Below, piece after piece: positions 25,664-34,061 of a stretch of DNA of 64,000 nt. The position numbers were made by a program, and so were the translations under genes. The notes under the pieces are model-generated. The model worked only from the letters and a program-made list of their open reading frames with translations. It did not search any database and was not told where the DNA came from. Position 1 is the stretch's first letter. Every line of letters begins with the position of its first letter. The stretch comes from Leptospira bandrabouensis (lineage in GTDB: Bacteria > Spirochaetota > Leptospiria > Leptospirales > Leptospiraceae), in assembly GCF_004770905.1 (NCBI RefSeq), contig NZ_RQHT01000014.1:124001-188000 (forward strand), in the 5' to 3' direction.

Positions 25664-26521
25664 ATGGCATATCATCTCAAAGACAAAGTAGTTCTCATCA
25701 CTGGTGCTTCTGGAGGCATTGGTGTTTCTTGTGCTAGAGAACTTTACAAAGAAGGCGCCAAACTAGTATTAACAGATATATCTCAAAAATCACTTGATAC
25801 ATTGGCGGCTGAGTTTGCAAAAGAACGAATTTTGACAAAAACAATGGATGTCACCGATTGGGAATCCATCAAACAAGTGACAAGACTTACGATTTCCAAG
25901 TTTGGAAAACTAGATATCGTATTTGCCAATGCTGGAATTTCCTGGAAAGAATCGGCTTATACGGTTTTTAATTGTGATGAATCAGAATTTGAAAAGATTA
26001 TAGAAGTAGATTTACTCGGTGTTTGGCGCACAATCAAGTCGACTTTGTCAGAATTGGTAAAAAATCAAGGCCAAGTGGTTGTTACTTCTTCCATTTACGC
26101 TTTCACCAATGGAATGTGTAATGCACCTTATGCTACTTCCAAAGCAGGGATTGAAATGTTGTCTCGGTCGCTTAGGGCAGAGCTTGCCGGTAAAGGTACA
26201 AACGTGAGTGTCCTTTATCCTGGTTGGGTTGCCACTCCCCTGACAGAAGGAGTATTCGGAGGTGATCGTCTAACCACAAACATGCGAGAACTGGGATTTC
26301 CTATGGTTTTAAGAAAAGCAATTCCACCGGAAAAAGTGGCAAAAGCATTGGTAAATGGTTTGAAACAGCGGAAACCAAGAATCATCGTTCCGGCTCGTTG
26401 GATCCCCATCCAACTCTTCCGAGGAATGGTTGGAATTTTATCGGATTGGTATCTCTCAAACCATTCCCGCATCCAATCCATGCTTCTCGAGTTAGAAAAT
26501 AGAACTAAGAAATTAAACTAG
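25664..26521 (+). CDS. Short-chain dehydrogenase/reductase
   Basis: 285 residues. NAD(P)-binding TGASGGIGVSCA near the N-terminus (about 14-25), an Asp after the second strand (LVLTDIS, suggesting NAD preference), FANAGIS, and the catalytic Ser in VVTSSIYAF with Tyr and Lys in YATSKAG. The C-terminal region around ARWIPIQLFRGMVGIL is hydrophobic and may touch the membrane. The substrate cannot be predicted. The gene stands alone; the next gene (flgB) is almost 300 bases away, behind the RNA element. Confidence 0.9.
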   Translation: MAYHLKDKVVLITGASGGIGVSCARELYKEGAKLVLTDISQKSLDTLAAEFAKERILTKTMDVTDWESIKQVTRLTISKFGKLDIVFANAGISWKESAYTVFNCDESEFEKIIEVDLLGVWRTIKSTLSELVKNQGQVVVTSSIYAFTNGMCNAPYATSKAGIEMLSRSLRAELAGKGTNVSVLYPGWVATPLTEGVFGGDRLTTNMRELGFPMVLRKAIPPEKVAKALVNGLKQRKPRIIVPARWIPIQLFRGMVGILSDWYLSNHSRIQSMLLELENRTKKLN

Positions 26522-26580
26522 AGAAATTGATTCAAAAAACTAAGCGACTGACCCGGTCCCTCCAAACATTGGGATTTTAG

Positions 26581-26700
26581 TTCCATCACCTGCGGCAGGG
26601 ATCGAGCGGAAATCCCTCCCCCTTCCATCATTACGGTTATATTCGTAGAATAAAACCCTAGGGGAGGATTGGAGGGAGAGCCCGACCCTTCCTGCTTCTC
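26581..26700 (+). ncRNA. Structured RNA resembling the skipping-rope motif
   Basis: The segment holds CAGGGATCGAGCGGAAATCC (from 26596), CTCCCC (26616-26621) pairing with GGGGAG (26661-26666) across a long variable loop, then GATTGGAGGG (26667-26676) and GCCCGACCC (26680-26688). An outer stem GCAGG (26595-26599)/CCTGC (26691-26695) closes it. The conserved-looking GAGCGGAAATCC and AGCCCGACCC blocks, long loop and closing stem resemble the skipping-rope RNA described from several phyla. I recall that motif rather than having matched it. The element is unusually G+C-rich here. Function unknown. Confidence 0.5.
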
Positions 26701-26719
26701 AGTTTGGTTTTAGAATTGA

Positions 26720-26734
26720 TTGGGGCCGCCCCAA
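26720..26734 (+). other. Short G+C palindrome upstream of flgB
   Basis: TTGGGG (26720-26725) and CCCCAA (26729-26734) flank CCG and are followed by A rather than T on the plus strand, so this is not a normal terminator for rightward transcription. The rest of 26701-26813 shows an AGGAGG (26766-26771) with no gene behind it. The real flgB ribosome binding site is GAGAGGAAG. Confidence 0.3.
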
Positions 26735-26813
26735 AAAAATCAATGTAGGCGACATAAAATACTTTAGGAGGAAGAAAAACCGACCGAATGGGAATGTAGA
26801 GAGGAAGAGATAT

Positions 26814-27245
26814 ATGTTTGAAGCAACACATTTCATGAAAACTCAAGACCTTTTGGAACGTGGTCTTAGTGCTGCTACCCAAAGACGAAAAGTCATCACA
26901 GACAATATCGCCAATGCCGATGTTCCCAACTTCAAACGTTCGGAAGTGGTTTTTGAATCGATGCTCAAACGCGCCATCGAATCAGAAAAAATTGAAAAAG
27001 ACAAAGCAGTTCCTACTAAAATCACAAACGACCGTCATATTGAATTTTTTAAACCTCTTGATTACCGTGATGCGAAACCCAAAACCAATTTGGACTATTT
27101 AACTACGATGCGACCCGATGGAAACAACGTAGACATTGAAAAAGAAGTCGTAGATGCCAACCAAAACCAAATGAGTTATAGCCTTATGATTGATCGCTTA
27201 AACCAAAACAACCGCCTTCTCAATATAGTGATGAGAACCAACTAA
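26814..27245 (+). CDS. flgB: Flagellar basal-body rod protein FlgB
   Basis: 143 residues. It begins with helix MKTQDLLERGLSAATQRRKVITDNIANADVPNFKRSEV, the rod-protein N-terminal motif with the conserved NIANADTP-like segment, and ends with YSLMIDRLNQNNRLLNIVMRTN, the C-terminal rod helix. FlgB forms the proximal rod of the periplasmic flagellum. GAGAGGAAG precedes ATG 26814. flgC follows after seven bases, fliE after a further 100. Confidence 0.96.
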   Translation: MFEATHFMKTQDLLERGLSAATQRRKVITDNIANADVPNFKRSEVVFESMLKRAIESEKIEKDKAVPTKITNDRHIEFFKPLDYRDAKPKTNLDYLTTMRPDGNNVDIEKEVVDANQNQMSYSLMIDRLNQNNRLLNIVMRTN

Positions 27246-27252
27246 GGAGTAA

Positions 27253-27717
27253 ATGATGGGAATGTTTGATTCGATTAATATATCTGCCACTGGCCTTTCT
27301 GCCCAAAGACTCCGAATGGATGTCATTTCCAATAACATTGCAAACTCGACCACAACGAGAAATACCAATGGAGACGGGCCTTTTAGACGTGACCGCGTGA
27401 TCCTAACACCAATTAACCTCAGAACCAATTGGAAAAGCCCTGTGTATCCTTTTGGAGTGGCTCCTGGTGAAGGCAAAGGGGTCAAGGTAATGAAAATCGA
27501 AAAGGACATGAGCCCTTTACGACTCACTTATGACCCAACCCACCCCGACGCCATCCAAACTGGCCCAAAAAAAGGTTACGTGGAACTTCCGAACATCAAT
27601 ATCGTCACTGAGATGACTGATATGATTTCTGCTTCTCGGTCCTATGAGGCCAATGTCCAACTCATCAACGGCTCCAAAGCCATGATGAATAAGGCCATGG
27701 AGATCGGTCGGGCGTAA
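27253..27717 (+). CDS. flgC: Flagellar basal-body rod protein FlgC
   Basis: 154 residues. It starts MFDSINISATGLSAQRLRMDVISNNIANSTTTR and ends MISASRSYEANVQLINGSKAMMNKAMEIGRA, the two helices that pair in rod proteins. The central segment YVELPNINIVTEM is typical of FlgC. It is a rod subunit of the flagellar motor axle. AAGGAG lies just before tandem ATG codons at 27253 and 27256; I use the first. Confidence 0.96.
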   Translation: MMGMFDSINISATGLSAQRLRMDVISNNIANSTTTRNTNGDGPFRRDRVILTPINLRTNWKSPVYPFGVAPGEGKGVKVMKIEKDMSPLRLTYDPTHPDAIQTGPKKGYVELPNINIVTEMTDMISASRSYEANVQLINGSKAMMNKAMEIGRA

Positions 27718-27819
27718 AGGCCCTGACCCCATCCGTCCGTTTTTCCCTTTTTTTAATGTGACATAATTTTTTTCTTTAGGTTTTCTGAATTTCGCCGATG
27801 AATAGAAGGAGGAAAGACC

Positions 27820-28185
27820 ATGTCCATTGATCGCATTGCAAACATCAGTTCCCAAACATACAAACCACATTCCCTACTCCCACAAGGTGACAAGGTAGGA
27901 ATCCTTCGTTCCAACGAACGTCACTATGGTAAAACCAATGAAGCCAAATCTCCTGATGAAGTGGCTGGAACTTTTGGAGATGCCTTAAAAAAAGCATTCG
28001 AACAAGTGAATGACCAACAAGTCGAAGCGGATGAACTCACTCAAAAAATTGTTTTTGATCCAAACTCTGTGGAACTTCATGATGTGATGATTGCGGCAGA
28101 AAAAGCAAGGATCTCTTTGACATTTGCAAAAACAATGTCTGATGGATTTGTTAGAGCTTATAGAGAACTCACAACTCTTAGATAA
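27820..28185 (+). CDS. fliE: Flagellar MS-ring/rod adaptor FliE
   Basis: 121 residues with a variable N-terminus and a conserved helical C-terminal half (FGDALKKAFEQVNDQQVEADELTQK...ELHDVMIAAEKARISLTFAKTMSDGFVRAYRELTTL), typical of FliE. It joins the FliF MS-ring to the FlgB/FlgC rod. A strong GGAGGAAAG site precedes ATG 27820. fliF, normally next in line, is 12.6 kb away in this genome. Confidence 0.95.
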   Translation: MSIDRIANISSQTYKPHSLLPQGDKVGILRSNERHYGKTNEAKSPDEVAGTFGDALKKAFEQVNDQQVEADELTQKIVFDPNSVELHDVMIAAEKARISLTFAKTMSDGFVRAYRELTTLR

Positions 28186-28256
28186 AACTTAAATCACTAA
28201 ACCTGTATAACCAAACAGGTCCGTTCTCTTTGCAACAGACAGGTTCATTCAATGGA

Positions 28257-28730
28257 TTATGGCGTAGGGCGACCAAACACGCGCTCTACGGCCTCATAAC
28301 GAATTTCAATTTGGTCACTGGGAGAAACTCGAACCCCACGTTTCATTTGGATTCCATCAATTCTTTCTTCATTTACATAAACCACCCAACCTTCTGTCCA
28401 ACTGTTCCGTTTTCCATTCACTTCCATAATCTCTTCGGTTCGGTTGGTAGAAATAAAACGCATGGAAGGATCTTCTTTTTTGGATATTTCTGCCAAGATG
28501 AGAAGTAAATCTTTTGATTCCAATAAAGAAGAAGGAAGCGACTTAGTTTCCTCATACTCATCCGATATAAAATGAATTTGGATTTGGGGTTCTTTTGAAG
28601 TTTGGGATTTTGTAGGCAGTAAACATTGGACTCCTAAAAAAATTTGGAGGAATACTAAGATTGATAAAACGAATCGTGAGAAATAAAAGTTTCTCCATCG
28701 ATTCCTAGGTTTATAGTGATTCTCATTCAT
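28257..28730 (-). CDS. DUF4430-like exported protein
   Basis: 157 residues. A hydrophobic N-terminal segment FVLSILVFLQIFLGVQC may be a lipoprotein signal with Cys36, or a plain anchor. The C-terminal third, VNGKRNSWTEGWVVYVNEERIDGIQMKRGVRVSPSDQIEIRYE, resembles the DUF4430 (transcobalamin C-terminal-like) beta-grasp pattern, where a Trp-rich strand binds a ligand or partner. It follows the metallo-hydrolase gene with 29 bases between them and may end the leftward operon. Function unknown. Confidence 0.65.
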   Translation of the reverse strand: MNENHYKPRNRWRNFYFSRFVLSILVFLQIFLGVQCLLPTKSQTSKEPQIQIHFISDEYEETKSLPSSLLESKDLLLILAEISKKEDPSMRFISTNRTEEIMEVNGKRNSWTEGWVVYVNEERIDGIQMKRGVRVSPSDQIEIRYEAVERVFGRPTP

Positions 28731-28759
28731 TTGATTCTATTTCAATTTATCTTGGCCAT

Positions 28760-29692
28760 TTATACTTTTGGCTGTTTTTTTTCAAAAGCATAAACTAACC
28801 CTTGTGCATTCAAATTCACATCTAGATTTAATAATTTCCAATCCGATTCGGTAAGTGTAATAGAATGTTTGTCTGCCAAAGTTTGAATCATGGCTTTTAC
28901 TTTGGATTCCATAAAAGAGAGACGATCTTCCTTTTGGATCGTCTCTAAGATCAAAATCGCTTCATTACATAGAGTAAGGCCTAATTTCAAATCCTCGGCA
29001 TTTTTTTGTAACTCACCGATCGCACCAAAATGTGTGAGGTAAGCTACCTCTGCCCCAGTTTCTAAAATTCGACCCAGTGATTGAACCGCTTCCGCAAAAT
29101 CAAAGTCAGTGGGAGTGGTTGTCGGGAAAATAAATCGTTTTCTATTCTCTAAATGTGGATAGGAAATTCCAAAGGAATCCCCCGTATAAATTCCATTCGT
29201 TTTTTTGTCATAAACGCAGAAGTGATGGTTGGCATGTCCCTTTGTGTAGATAAACTGAAAAGAATGGTCTTTCCAAGAAAACCATTCTCCATCTTCCATC
29301 ACACGAACTCTATCTTTTGGAACTGGTTTGATTTCACCATACAAAGAATCAAAGTTTTCTTTTCCATACACGGATGTGGCACTTTTAATGAGTAAACTAG
29401 GATCTATCAAGTGTTTGGCGGTTTTGGGATGTGCGAGAAGAATCGCATTTGGACAAGCTTCCAGAAGTGCCCAGGCACCACCCGCATGGTCTAAGTGCAC
29501 ATGAGTCACAATGACATAGTCGAGGTTCTCTCTTTTGATTCCCTCAGACTCCATCACCTTTAAAATTTTGGGGATGGCATGGGTTGTATTGGTTTCCACT
29601 ACCACTCCATGCCCTTCTTCTTCTAAAAGATAAGCCGATGCCACTTGTGGCATGTTTGCATACTCAGTATCAATGGTGATCACTTTGCCCAT
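28760..29692 (-). CDS. Metallo-beta-lactamase-fold hydrolase
   Basis: 310 residues. The zinc motif is THVHLDHAGG (about 62-71), followed by FIYTKGHANHHFCVYD with the third His, YTGDSFG with the bridging Asp, and LTHFG with the last His, so both metal sites look intact. The fold includes glyoxalase II, lactonases and related thioesterases; no specific activity can be named. It lies 61 bases downstream of glpD on the same strand and could belong to that operon. Confidence 0.88.
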   Translation of the reverse strand: MGKVITIDTEYANMPQVASAYLLEEEGHGVVVETNTTHAIPKILKVMESEGIKRENLDYVIVTHVHLDHAGGAWALLEACPNAILLAHPKTAKHLIDPSLLIKSATSVYGKENFDSLYGEIKPVPKDRVRVMEDGEWFSWKDHSFQFIYTKGHANHHFCVYDKKTNGIYTGDSFGISYPHLENRKRFIFPTTTPTDFDFAEAVQSLGRILETGAEVAYLTHFGAIGELQKNAEDLKLGLTLCNEAILILETIQKEDRLSFMESKVKAMIQTLADKHSITLTESDWKLLNLDVNLNAQGLVYAFEKKQPKV

Positions 29693-29753
29693 AACAGAAT
29701 TGTAAAAGGGTAAAGTGATCTTTGTCAGCTGAAAAATTAAGAAGGAAAAAGGA

Positions 29754-31358
29754 TCAAACTGGTAATTTTAAAGTTTTGTAAATGATCTCTGTTTCTTTCT
29801 TTTTTATTTCTTCTGACCAGTTCCATTCCGCAGCCGCCGTATCAATGATTACCTTCATAATTTCATCAGAAAGAATTCCAAGTGTACCAAGACCTGTTCT
29901 TCTTAAAAAAATATCAGAAAGGGATTTTGCCATTTCATAACGAATCACGTACACTACTTCTGCTAAAATTTCACCATCGGCATTGAGAACTGCTGCCAGA
30001 TTTTTTGTTTTTCTAGCCAGTTCCAAAATGATTTCATATTGTAAACCGTAGTGACGAATTAAATAATCAACAGTATTTTCGGAAAAATCAGAGTTTTGTT
30101 TCTTTGCTCCTTGGATGAATATCTCCACATTCGGAATCTGCGATGCGTATAAGTATTGTTTTGCGGAAATAGCTTCACCCGATTTTTTATCTAATTTCTT
30201 TTGGATTCGTTTGAATATGGTCTCTGCAAAATGCCTACTTGTCGTATACTTGCCTCCGGCAGCGGTAATCAATCCTTGGACACCATCACGAACATGATCG
30301 TAAAGTTCTGACCTTCTGGATGCAGAATAAGTATCATCGGAACTTTCCACCAAAGGACGTAAACCCCCGTAAGCAAAAATAACATCATCTACCGTTAACT
30401 TCTCTTTGATATGAGATGTTTCATTGATATAATCGATAAACTCAGTGATACTTTCTTTAGTGAGTTTCCAATCTTCCACATTTCCAAAATAGGATTTTTC
30501 CGTGGGCCCAATCATAGAGTGTCCACGCCAAGGAGCAAAGCTGAAATGGCCTTTATCACCCACATACAAAGTCATTAAGTTTGTTAATTTTTTGGTAATG
30601 ATATAGATCCCTTCCGAACGTTTTTTCGGCATAGGTTGTTCTGTTTTAGGAGATTTAGATAGAATGTTATGTGTCCAAGGCCCAGACGCATTGATCGTTA
30701 CCTTAGAACGAATTTGGTGTTTTTGATTCGTCAAAACATCATGGACTAAAACTCCAACAACGGAATTCTCTTTCCAAATTAAATTTTCAACCACTGTGTA
30801 GTTGGCAATTTTGGCACCATAAGAAACAGCCGATTTTAAAAAACCAAGAGTTAACCTTTCTGGACTCAAACAAATCGCATCATAAAAATAAGCGGCATCT
30901 TCAAAATCACCCAAGTTCTTTTGGAGGAGTTCTTTTCTTTTGAGATACTTATGATTGGGAATTTGTTTGGATTCATCCCAAGTCCACTTACTGTCAAAAG
31001 AGAGCAGATCATAAACAAAAAGCCCAATCCTTGCAATGAGTCCGGGTTTTGGAAGTACCATGGGATAGGGATATACTAAATTAGGTGCGATGTTAGAAAG
31101 AATCCTTCTTTCTTTTAATGCCTCTCTCACAAGTCCGATTTCAAACTGTTTTAAATAACGAAGCCCACCATGAATTAATTTTCCTGTGGCCGCAGAAGTA
31201 GCCCCACCAAAATCTTTTTTTTCCACCAAAGCGACCGTATAACCACGACTAGCCACTTCGTAAGCCAAAGTTGCCCCGGTGATTCCACCACCAATGATCG
31301 TGACATCAAACTCTTCACCTTTATAGGTTTCAATAAAACGATCTAACTTTAAATTCAT
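29754..31358 (-). CDS. glpD: FAD-dependent glycerol-3-phosphate dehydrogenase
   Basis: 534 residues, normal GlpD length. FAD-binding DVTIIGGGITGATLAYEVASRG (about 18-38) is followed by the GKLIHGGLRYL block, and a late GGKYTTSRHFAE matches the C-terminal GlpD signature with the catalytic Arg region. It oxidises glycerol-3-phosphate to dihydroxyacetone phosphate at the inner membrane and feeds quinones. It overlaps the upstream APH-type kinase gene by four bases. An FGGY kinase begins the operon. Confidence 0.93.
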   Translation of the reverse strand: MNLKLDRFIETYKGEEFDVTIIGGGITGATLAYEVASRGYTVALVEKKDFGGATSAATGKLIHGGLRYLKQFEIGLVREALKERRILSNIAPNLVYPYPMVLPKPGLIARIGLFVYDLLSFDSKWTWDESKQIPNHKYLKRKELLQKNLGDFEDAAYFYDAICLSPERLTLGFLKSAVSYGAKIANYTVVENLIWKENSVVGVLVHDVLTNQKHQIRSKVTINASGPWTHNILSKSPKTEQPMPKKRSEGIYIITKKLTNLMTLYVGDKGHFSFAPWRGHSMIGPTEKSYFGNVEDWKLTKESITEFIDYINETSHIKEKLTVDDVIFAYGGLRPLVESSDDTYSASRRSELYDHVRDGVQGLITAAGGKYTTSRHFAETIFKRIQKKLDKKSGEAISAKQYLYASQIPNVEIFIQGAKKQNSDFSENTVDYLIRHYGLQYEIILELARKTKNLAAVLNADGEILAEVVYVIRYEMAKSLSDIFLRRTGLGTLGILSDEIMKVIIDTAAAEWNWSEEIKKKETEIIYKTLKLPV

Positions 31359-32206
31359 ACTTTCCCACCTTTTTCCACCAAATGGGTGATTTGTGCTTTT
31401 AGCCGCTCTCTCTCACTTTCTATATTCCATAAACCCAAACGAAGGACAAGTGCAGGAAGTCTCCAAGCAGCAATTTGTGAATCTGTGATTCCACTCAGAC
31501 TTTTGTATTCTTTCAAATATCCGCTAAGAATGAATTTTCGAATGATCGTATAAAAGATAATTTTCAATTTTGGGGTTCCTGGCCAAAGTTCGGCATCAGT
31601 AAACAAAAGATAGGTGAAGGCAACATCGGCTGCGGGGCTTCCTTTGGCCGCAGTCATCCAATCAATAATGATTTCGTTTTTTCCTTCCACAATTACATTT
31701 TCAGGATGAAAATCCAAATGCAAAATGGAATTTCCATTGGGAAGAGTTGCGATATACGATTTGACTTTTTCTTTTTCCGACGCATTCAAAAATGAAAGTG
31801 GTGCAGATTCCAAACAATGGTTTAAGATTTCTTTTATGTCTTGAAATTTATCTGATTTTAACTGGTGGATGCCGTAGTGTAACTTCGCAAGTTTTCCGGC
31901 GATCCGAAAGAGTTCCAACGGATTTTTGTCTGGAAGTTTAGTGAGTGAAATCCCATCCAACCTGTCAAAAATAATTCCCAACCGATTCCCAACCTTGGCC
32001 TTTCCATAACAACGCATCATTGAAGCACCTTTCTGATTGGCTTCGATGGTGTTTGTTACTTCTAAATCAATTTCTGATTCCTTTGCCTCAGGAAAAAAAA
32101 GTTTCAGAATTCGATTCTCTGGCAAAACAAATAGATCGGCCGACCTTCCAATTGCAAAAGGTTTCCCTAAACTTGTTATATTGTATTCTTTGATTTGTTG
32201 ATCCAT
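31355..32206 (-). CDS. APH-superfamily phosphotransferase
   Basis: 283 residues with the aminoglycoside/choline-kinase fold. The catalytic loop is ILHLDFHPENVIVEG (Asp as base, Asn for metal) and the metal-binding Asp is in IIIDWMTAAKGSPAADVAFTY. The substrate may be a small alcohol or aminoalcohol (as for choline, ethanolamine or homoserine kinases); resistance to aminoglycosides is not implied. It sits between an FGGY kinase and GlpD, with a four-base overlap to the latter, so it likely serves the same catabolic route. Confidence 0.85.
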   Translation of the reverse strand: MDQQIKEYNITSLGKPFAIGRSADLFVLPENRILKLFFPEAKESEIDLEVTNTIEANQKGASMMRCYGKAKVGNRLGIIFDRLDGISLTKLPDKNPLELFRIAGKLAKLHYGIHQLKSDKFQDIKEILNHCLESAPLSFLNASEKEKVKSYIATLPNGNSILHLDFHPENVIVEGKNEIIIDWMTAAKGSPAADVAFTYLLFTDAELWPGTPKLKIIFYTIIRKFILSGYLKEYKSLSGITDSQIAAWRLPALVLRLGLWNIESERERLKAQITHLVEKGGKV

Positions 32207-32221
32207 TTTCTTTTCCCGAAC

Positions 32222-33820
32222 TTATGTATTTAAAATTGCAAAATTGTTTTGATTGGCTTTATAAAGATTCTTAAAGACCTTAAAGTTTTTATCATAAATT
32301 TCTTTATGTTTCAAATTAGGAGTCCATCTGTCTTGGATAGGAATCATTGATTTGATCTCTTCAAATCTTTTAATTTTTCCAATTCCAAAAGCAACCACGG
32401 CAGCAGCTCCCATCGCGCCAACGTTTTCCGGATGAACTACCCTTTCAATGGTTTTTCCCGTGATATCAGCTAACAACTGACAGATAAAAGCAGACCTTGC
32501 CACACCACCCACAAATCGGATGGTATCTGATGTAGGAATCTTTGTATCAGAAAGTTCTAAAATCCAACGTTTATGAAAAAGGATTCCTTCTACTACCGCT
32601 CGAATGAGAGTTCTTTTTCCTGTATGTAAGCTAATGTTAAAAAATATCCCTCTTGCTTTTGGGTCTTCAAAAGGACATCGGTTGCCATGAAGCCAAGGTG
32701 TAAAAATCACTCCCTGCGAGCCAGGTTCTGTATCTTTAATCGAATCAAACATAAACTCGAACAAACTTTCATATACGGCATCAGGGCCATCGGTAATTTT
32801 CTTTTTTTCTAAATATAAATCAATTTCATCTAAGGCCAAGTGGTCTCTCACCCATTGCAAACATTTCCCTGATGTTTCTTGTTCCCCAAAATAATTATAA
32901 TATCCTTCTCGTGCTCCAACGATGGATGCAATCCTTGCTCCTATATCCACAGTTCTTTTTTTGGTAACAGTCCCGATCCAACCAGAAGTTCCTGCATAGA
33001 TATGAGTATCACCTTCACTTACGGCTCCGGCTCCCACACCAATGAGTGAGGCATCTCCTCCACCACCAAACACGGATATGTTTTCGATTAAACCGAGGTA
33101 CTCCGCCGCTTCTTTTGTAAGTCCACCCACCCTTTCAGAAGAATTCACAATCTTTGGTAAATGATCCAAACGAACACCAAATAACTTACATAGAAGTGGA
33201 CTCCAATTTCCTTTTCCTACCCTTGAGTTATATAAAAAAGTAGCAAAGGCAGAGTCTCTTGTCATCACAGCTTCGTTTGTAGAGCGTGCGATTAAATATT
33301 CTTTTACGTCAAACCACCACTTCACTTTAGAAAATACTTCTGGTTCATTTTTTTCGACCCATTTGTATTTCCAAATCGGATCTTTGACACTGGCAGCAAC
33401 TGCCCCCGTGATCCAAAGAGATAACAAAAGTTTAACGGCGTTGATCCCTTCAATTTTGAAACCGTGAACAATGCCTCGTTTCATTTCCTTTGTGGCCCTT
33501 TGGTCCATATAACTCATCGCCGGGCGTACGGATTGAAACTTTGCATCGGTGAGCACCAAACCTTGCATTTGCGAACAAAAGGAAATTCCTTGGATGGACT
33601 CCGGTTGGATTTTGGTTTGGGTCAAAATTTGTGCCGTGGTATCCTTCATCGAGGACCACCAATCGTCTGGATTTTGTTCGGCTCCCCCATTGTCTAGAAG
33701 TTGGATCGAATACTCCTTTGAGGCTGATTGAACAAGCTCCAGAGCCTCTGAAATCCGGAAAATACAGGTTTTGACCCCCGTTGTGCCAATATCATAAGTC
33801 AGTATATATCCAGATTCCAT
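32222..33820 (-). CDS. FGGY-family carbohydrate kinase (xylulokinase-like)
   Basis: 532 residues. The N-terminus YILTYDIGTTGVKTCIF is the phosphate-1 motif, SQMQGLVL precedes the sugar-binding loop, GGGGDASLIGVGAG and AGTSGWIGTV are the central ATPase motifs, and FVGGVARSAFICQLLADITGK is the adenosine motif. This order fits XylB-like members more than glycerol kinase, although GlpD in the operon makes a polyol substrate plausible. First gene of the operon; its start is 104 bases from a palindrome that matches the TetR operator at 38.5 kb. Confidence 0.88.
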   Translation of the reverse strand: MESGYILTYDIGTTGVKTCIFRISEALELVQSASKEYSIQLLDNGGAEQNPDDWWSSMKDTTAQILTQTKIQPESIQGISFCSQMQGLVLTDAKFQSVRPAMSYMDQRATKEMKRGIVHGFKIEGINAVKLLLSLWITGAVAASVKDPIWKYKWVEKNEPEVFSKVKWWFDVKEYLIARSTNEAVMTRDSAFATFLYNSRVGKGNWSPLLCKLFGVRLDHLPKIVNSSERVGGLTKEAAEYLGLIENISVFGGGGDASLIGVGAGAVSEGDTHIYAGTSGWIGTVTKKRTVDIGARIASIVGAREGYYNYFGEQETSGKCLQWVRDHLALDEIDLYLEKKKITDGPDAVYESLFEFMFDSIKDTEPGSQGVIFTPWLHGNRCPFEDPKARGIFFNISLHTGKRTLIRAVVEGILFHKRWILELSDTKIPTSDTIRFVGGVARSAFICQLLADITGKTIERVVHPENVGAMGAAAVVAFGIGKIKRFEEIKSMIPIQDRWTPNLKHKEIYDKNFKVFKNLYKANQNNFAILNT

Positions 33821-33923
33821 AATAACTCCTTAGGTTCGGCTCTTCATACCCTCTGCCAGTTACCGCCCAGATATCTGGACAAGTCCGACGGCATTTTCGT
33901 TTTTCTCCTGAAACTGGAAAAAA

Positions 33924-33939
33924 GTGAGTGATGACTCAC
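33924..33939. promoter_or_regulatory. Putative TetR operator between FGGY-kinase operon and MFS gene
   Basis: GTGAGTGATGACTCAC: arms GTGAGT/ACTCAC around GATG. It matches the core of the palindrome between tetR and the aminotransferase gene (38489-38504) at 14 of 16 positions. It lies in the 241-base divergent region, 104 bases from the kinase start and 122 from the MFS start, so it could control both directions. Confidence 0.65.
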
Positions 33940-34061
33940 AAAGATTCAGAATCATCGGCTCGGATGGCAAATCATTTTCCGTCGGGATTTCTTTTCTGGA
34001 GAATTTATTCCGAACAAATGTTTGAAAGTAAGTTCCATCGACTGCAAAAAAGGGAGTCCTC

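Noticed and set aside
26720..26734. TTGGGG/CCCCAA palindrome as a terminator before flgB
   Set aside because: It is followed by A on the plus strand, and on the minus strand the T-run precedes the stem instead of following it.
31355..32206. Aminoglycoside resistance
   Set aside because: The APH fold is shared by many metabolic kinases; operon context with GlpD and an FGGY kinase points to metabolism.
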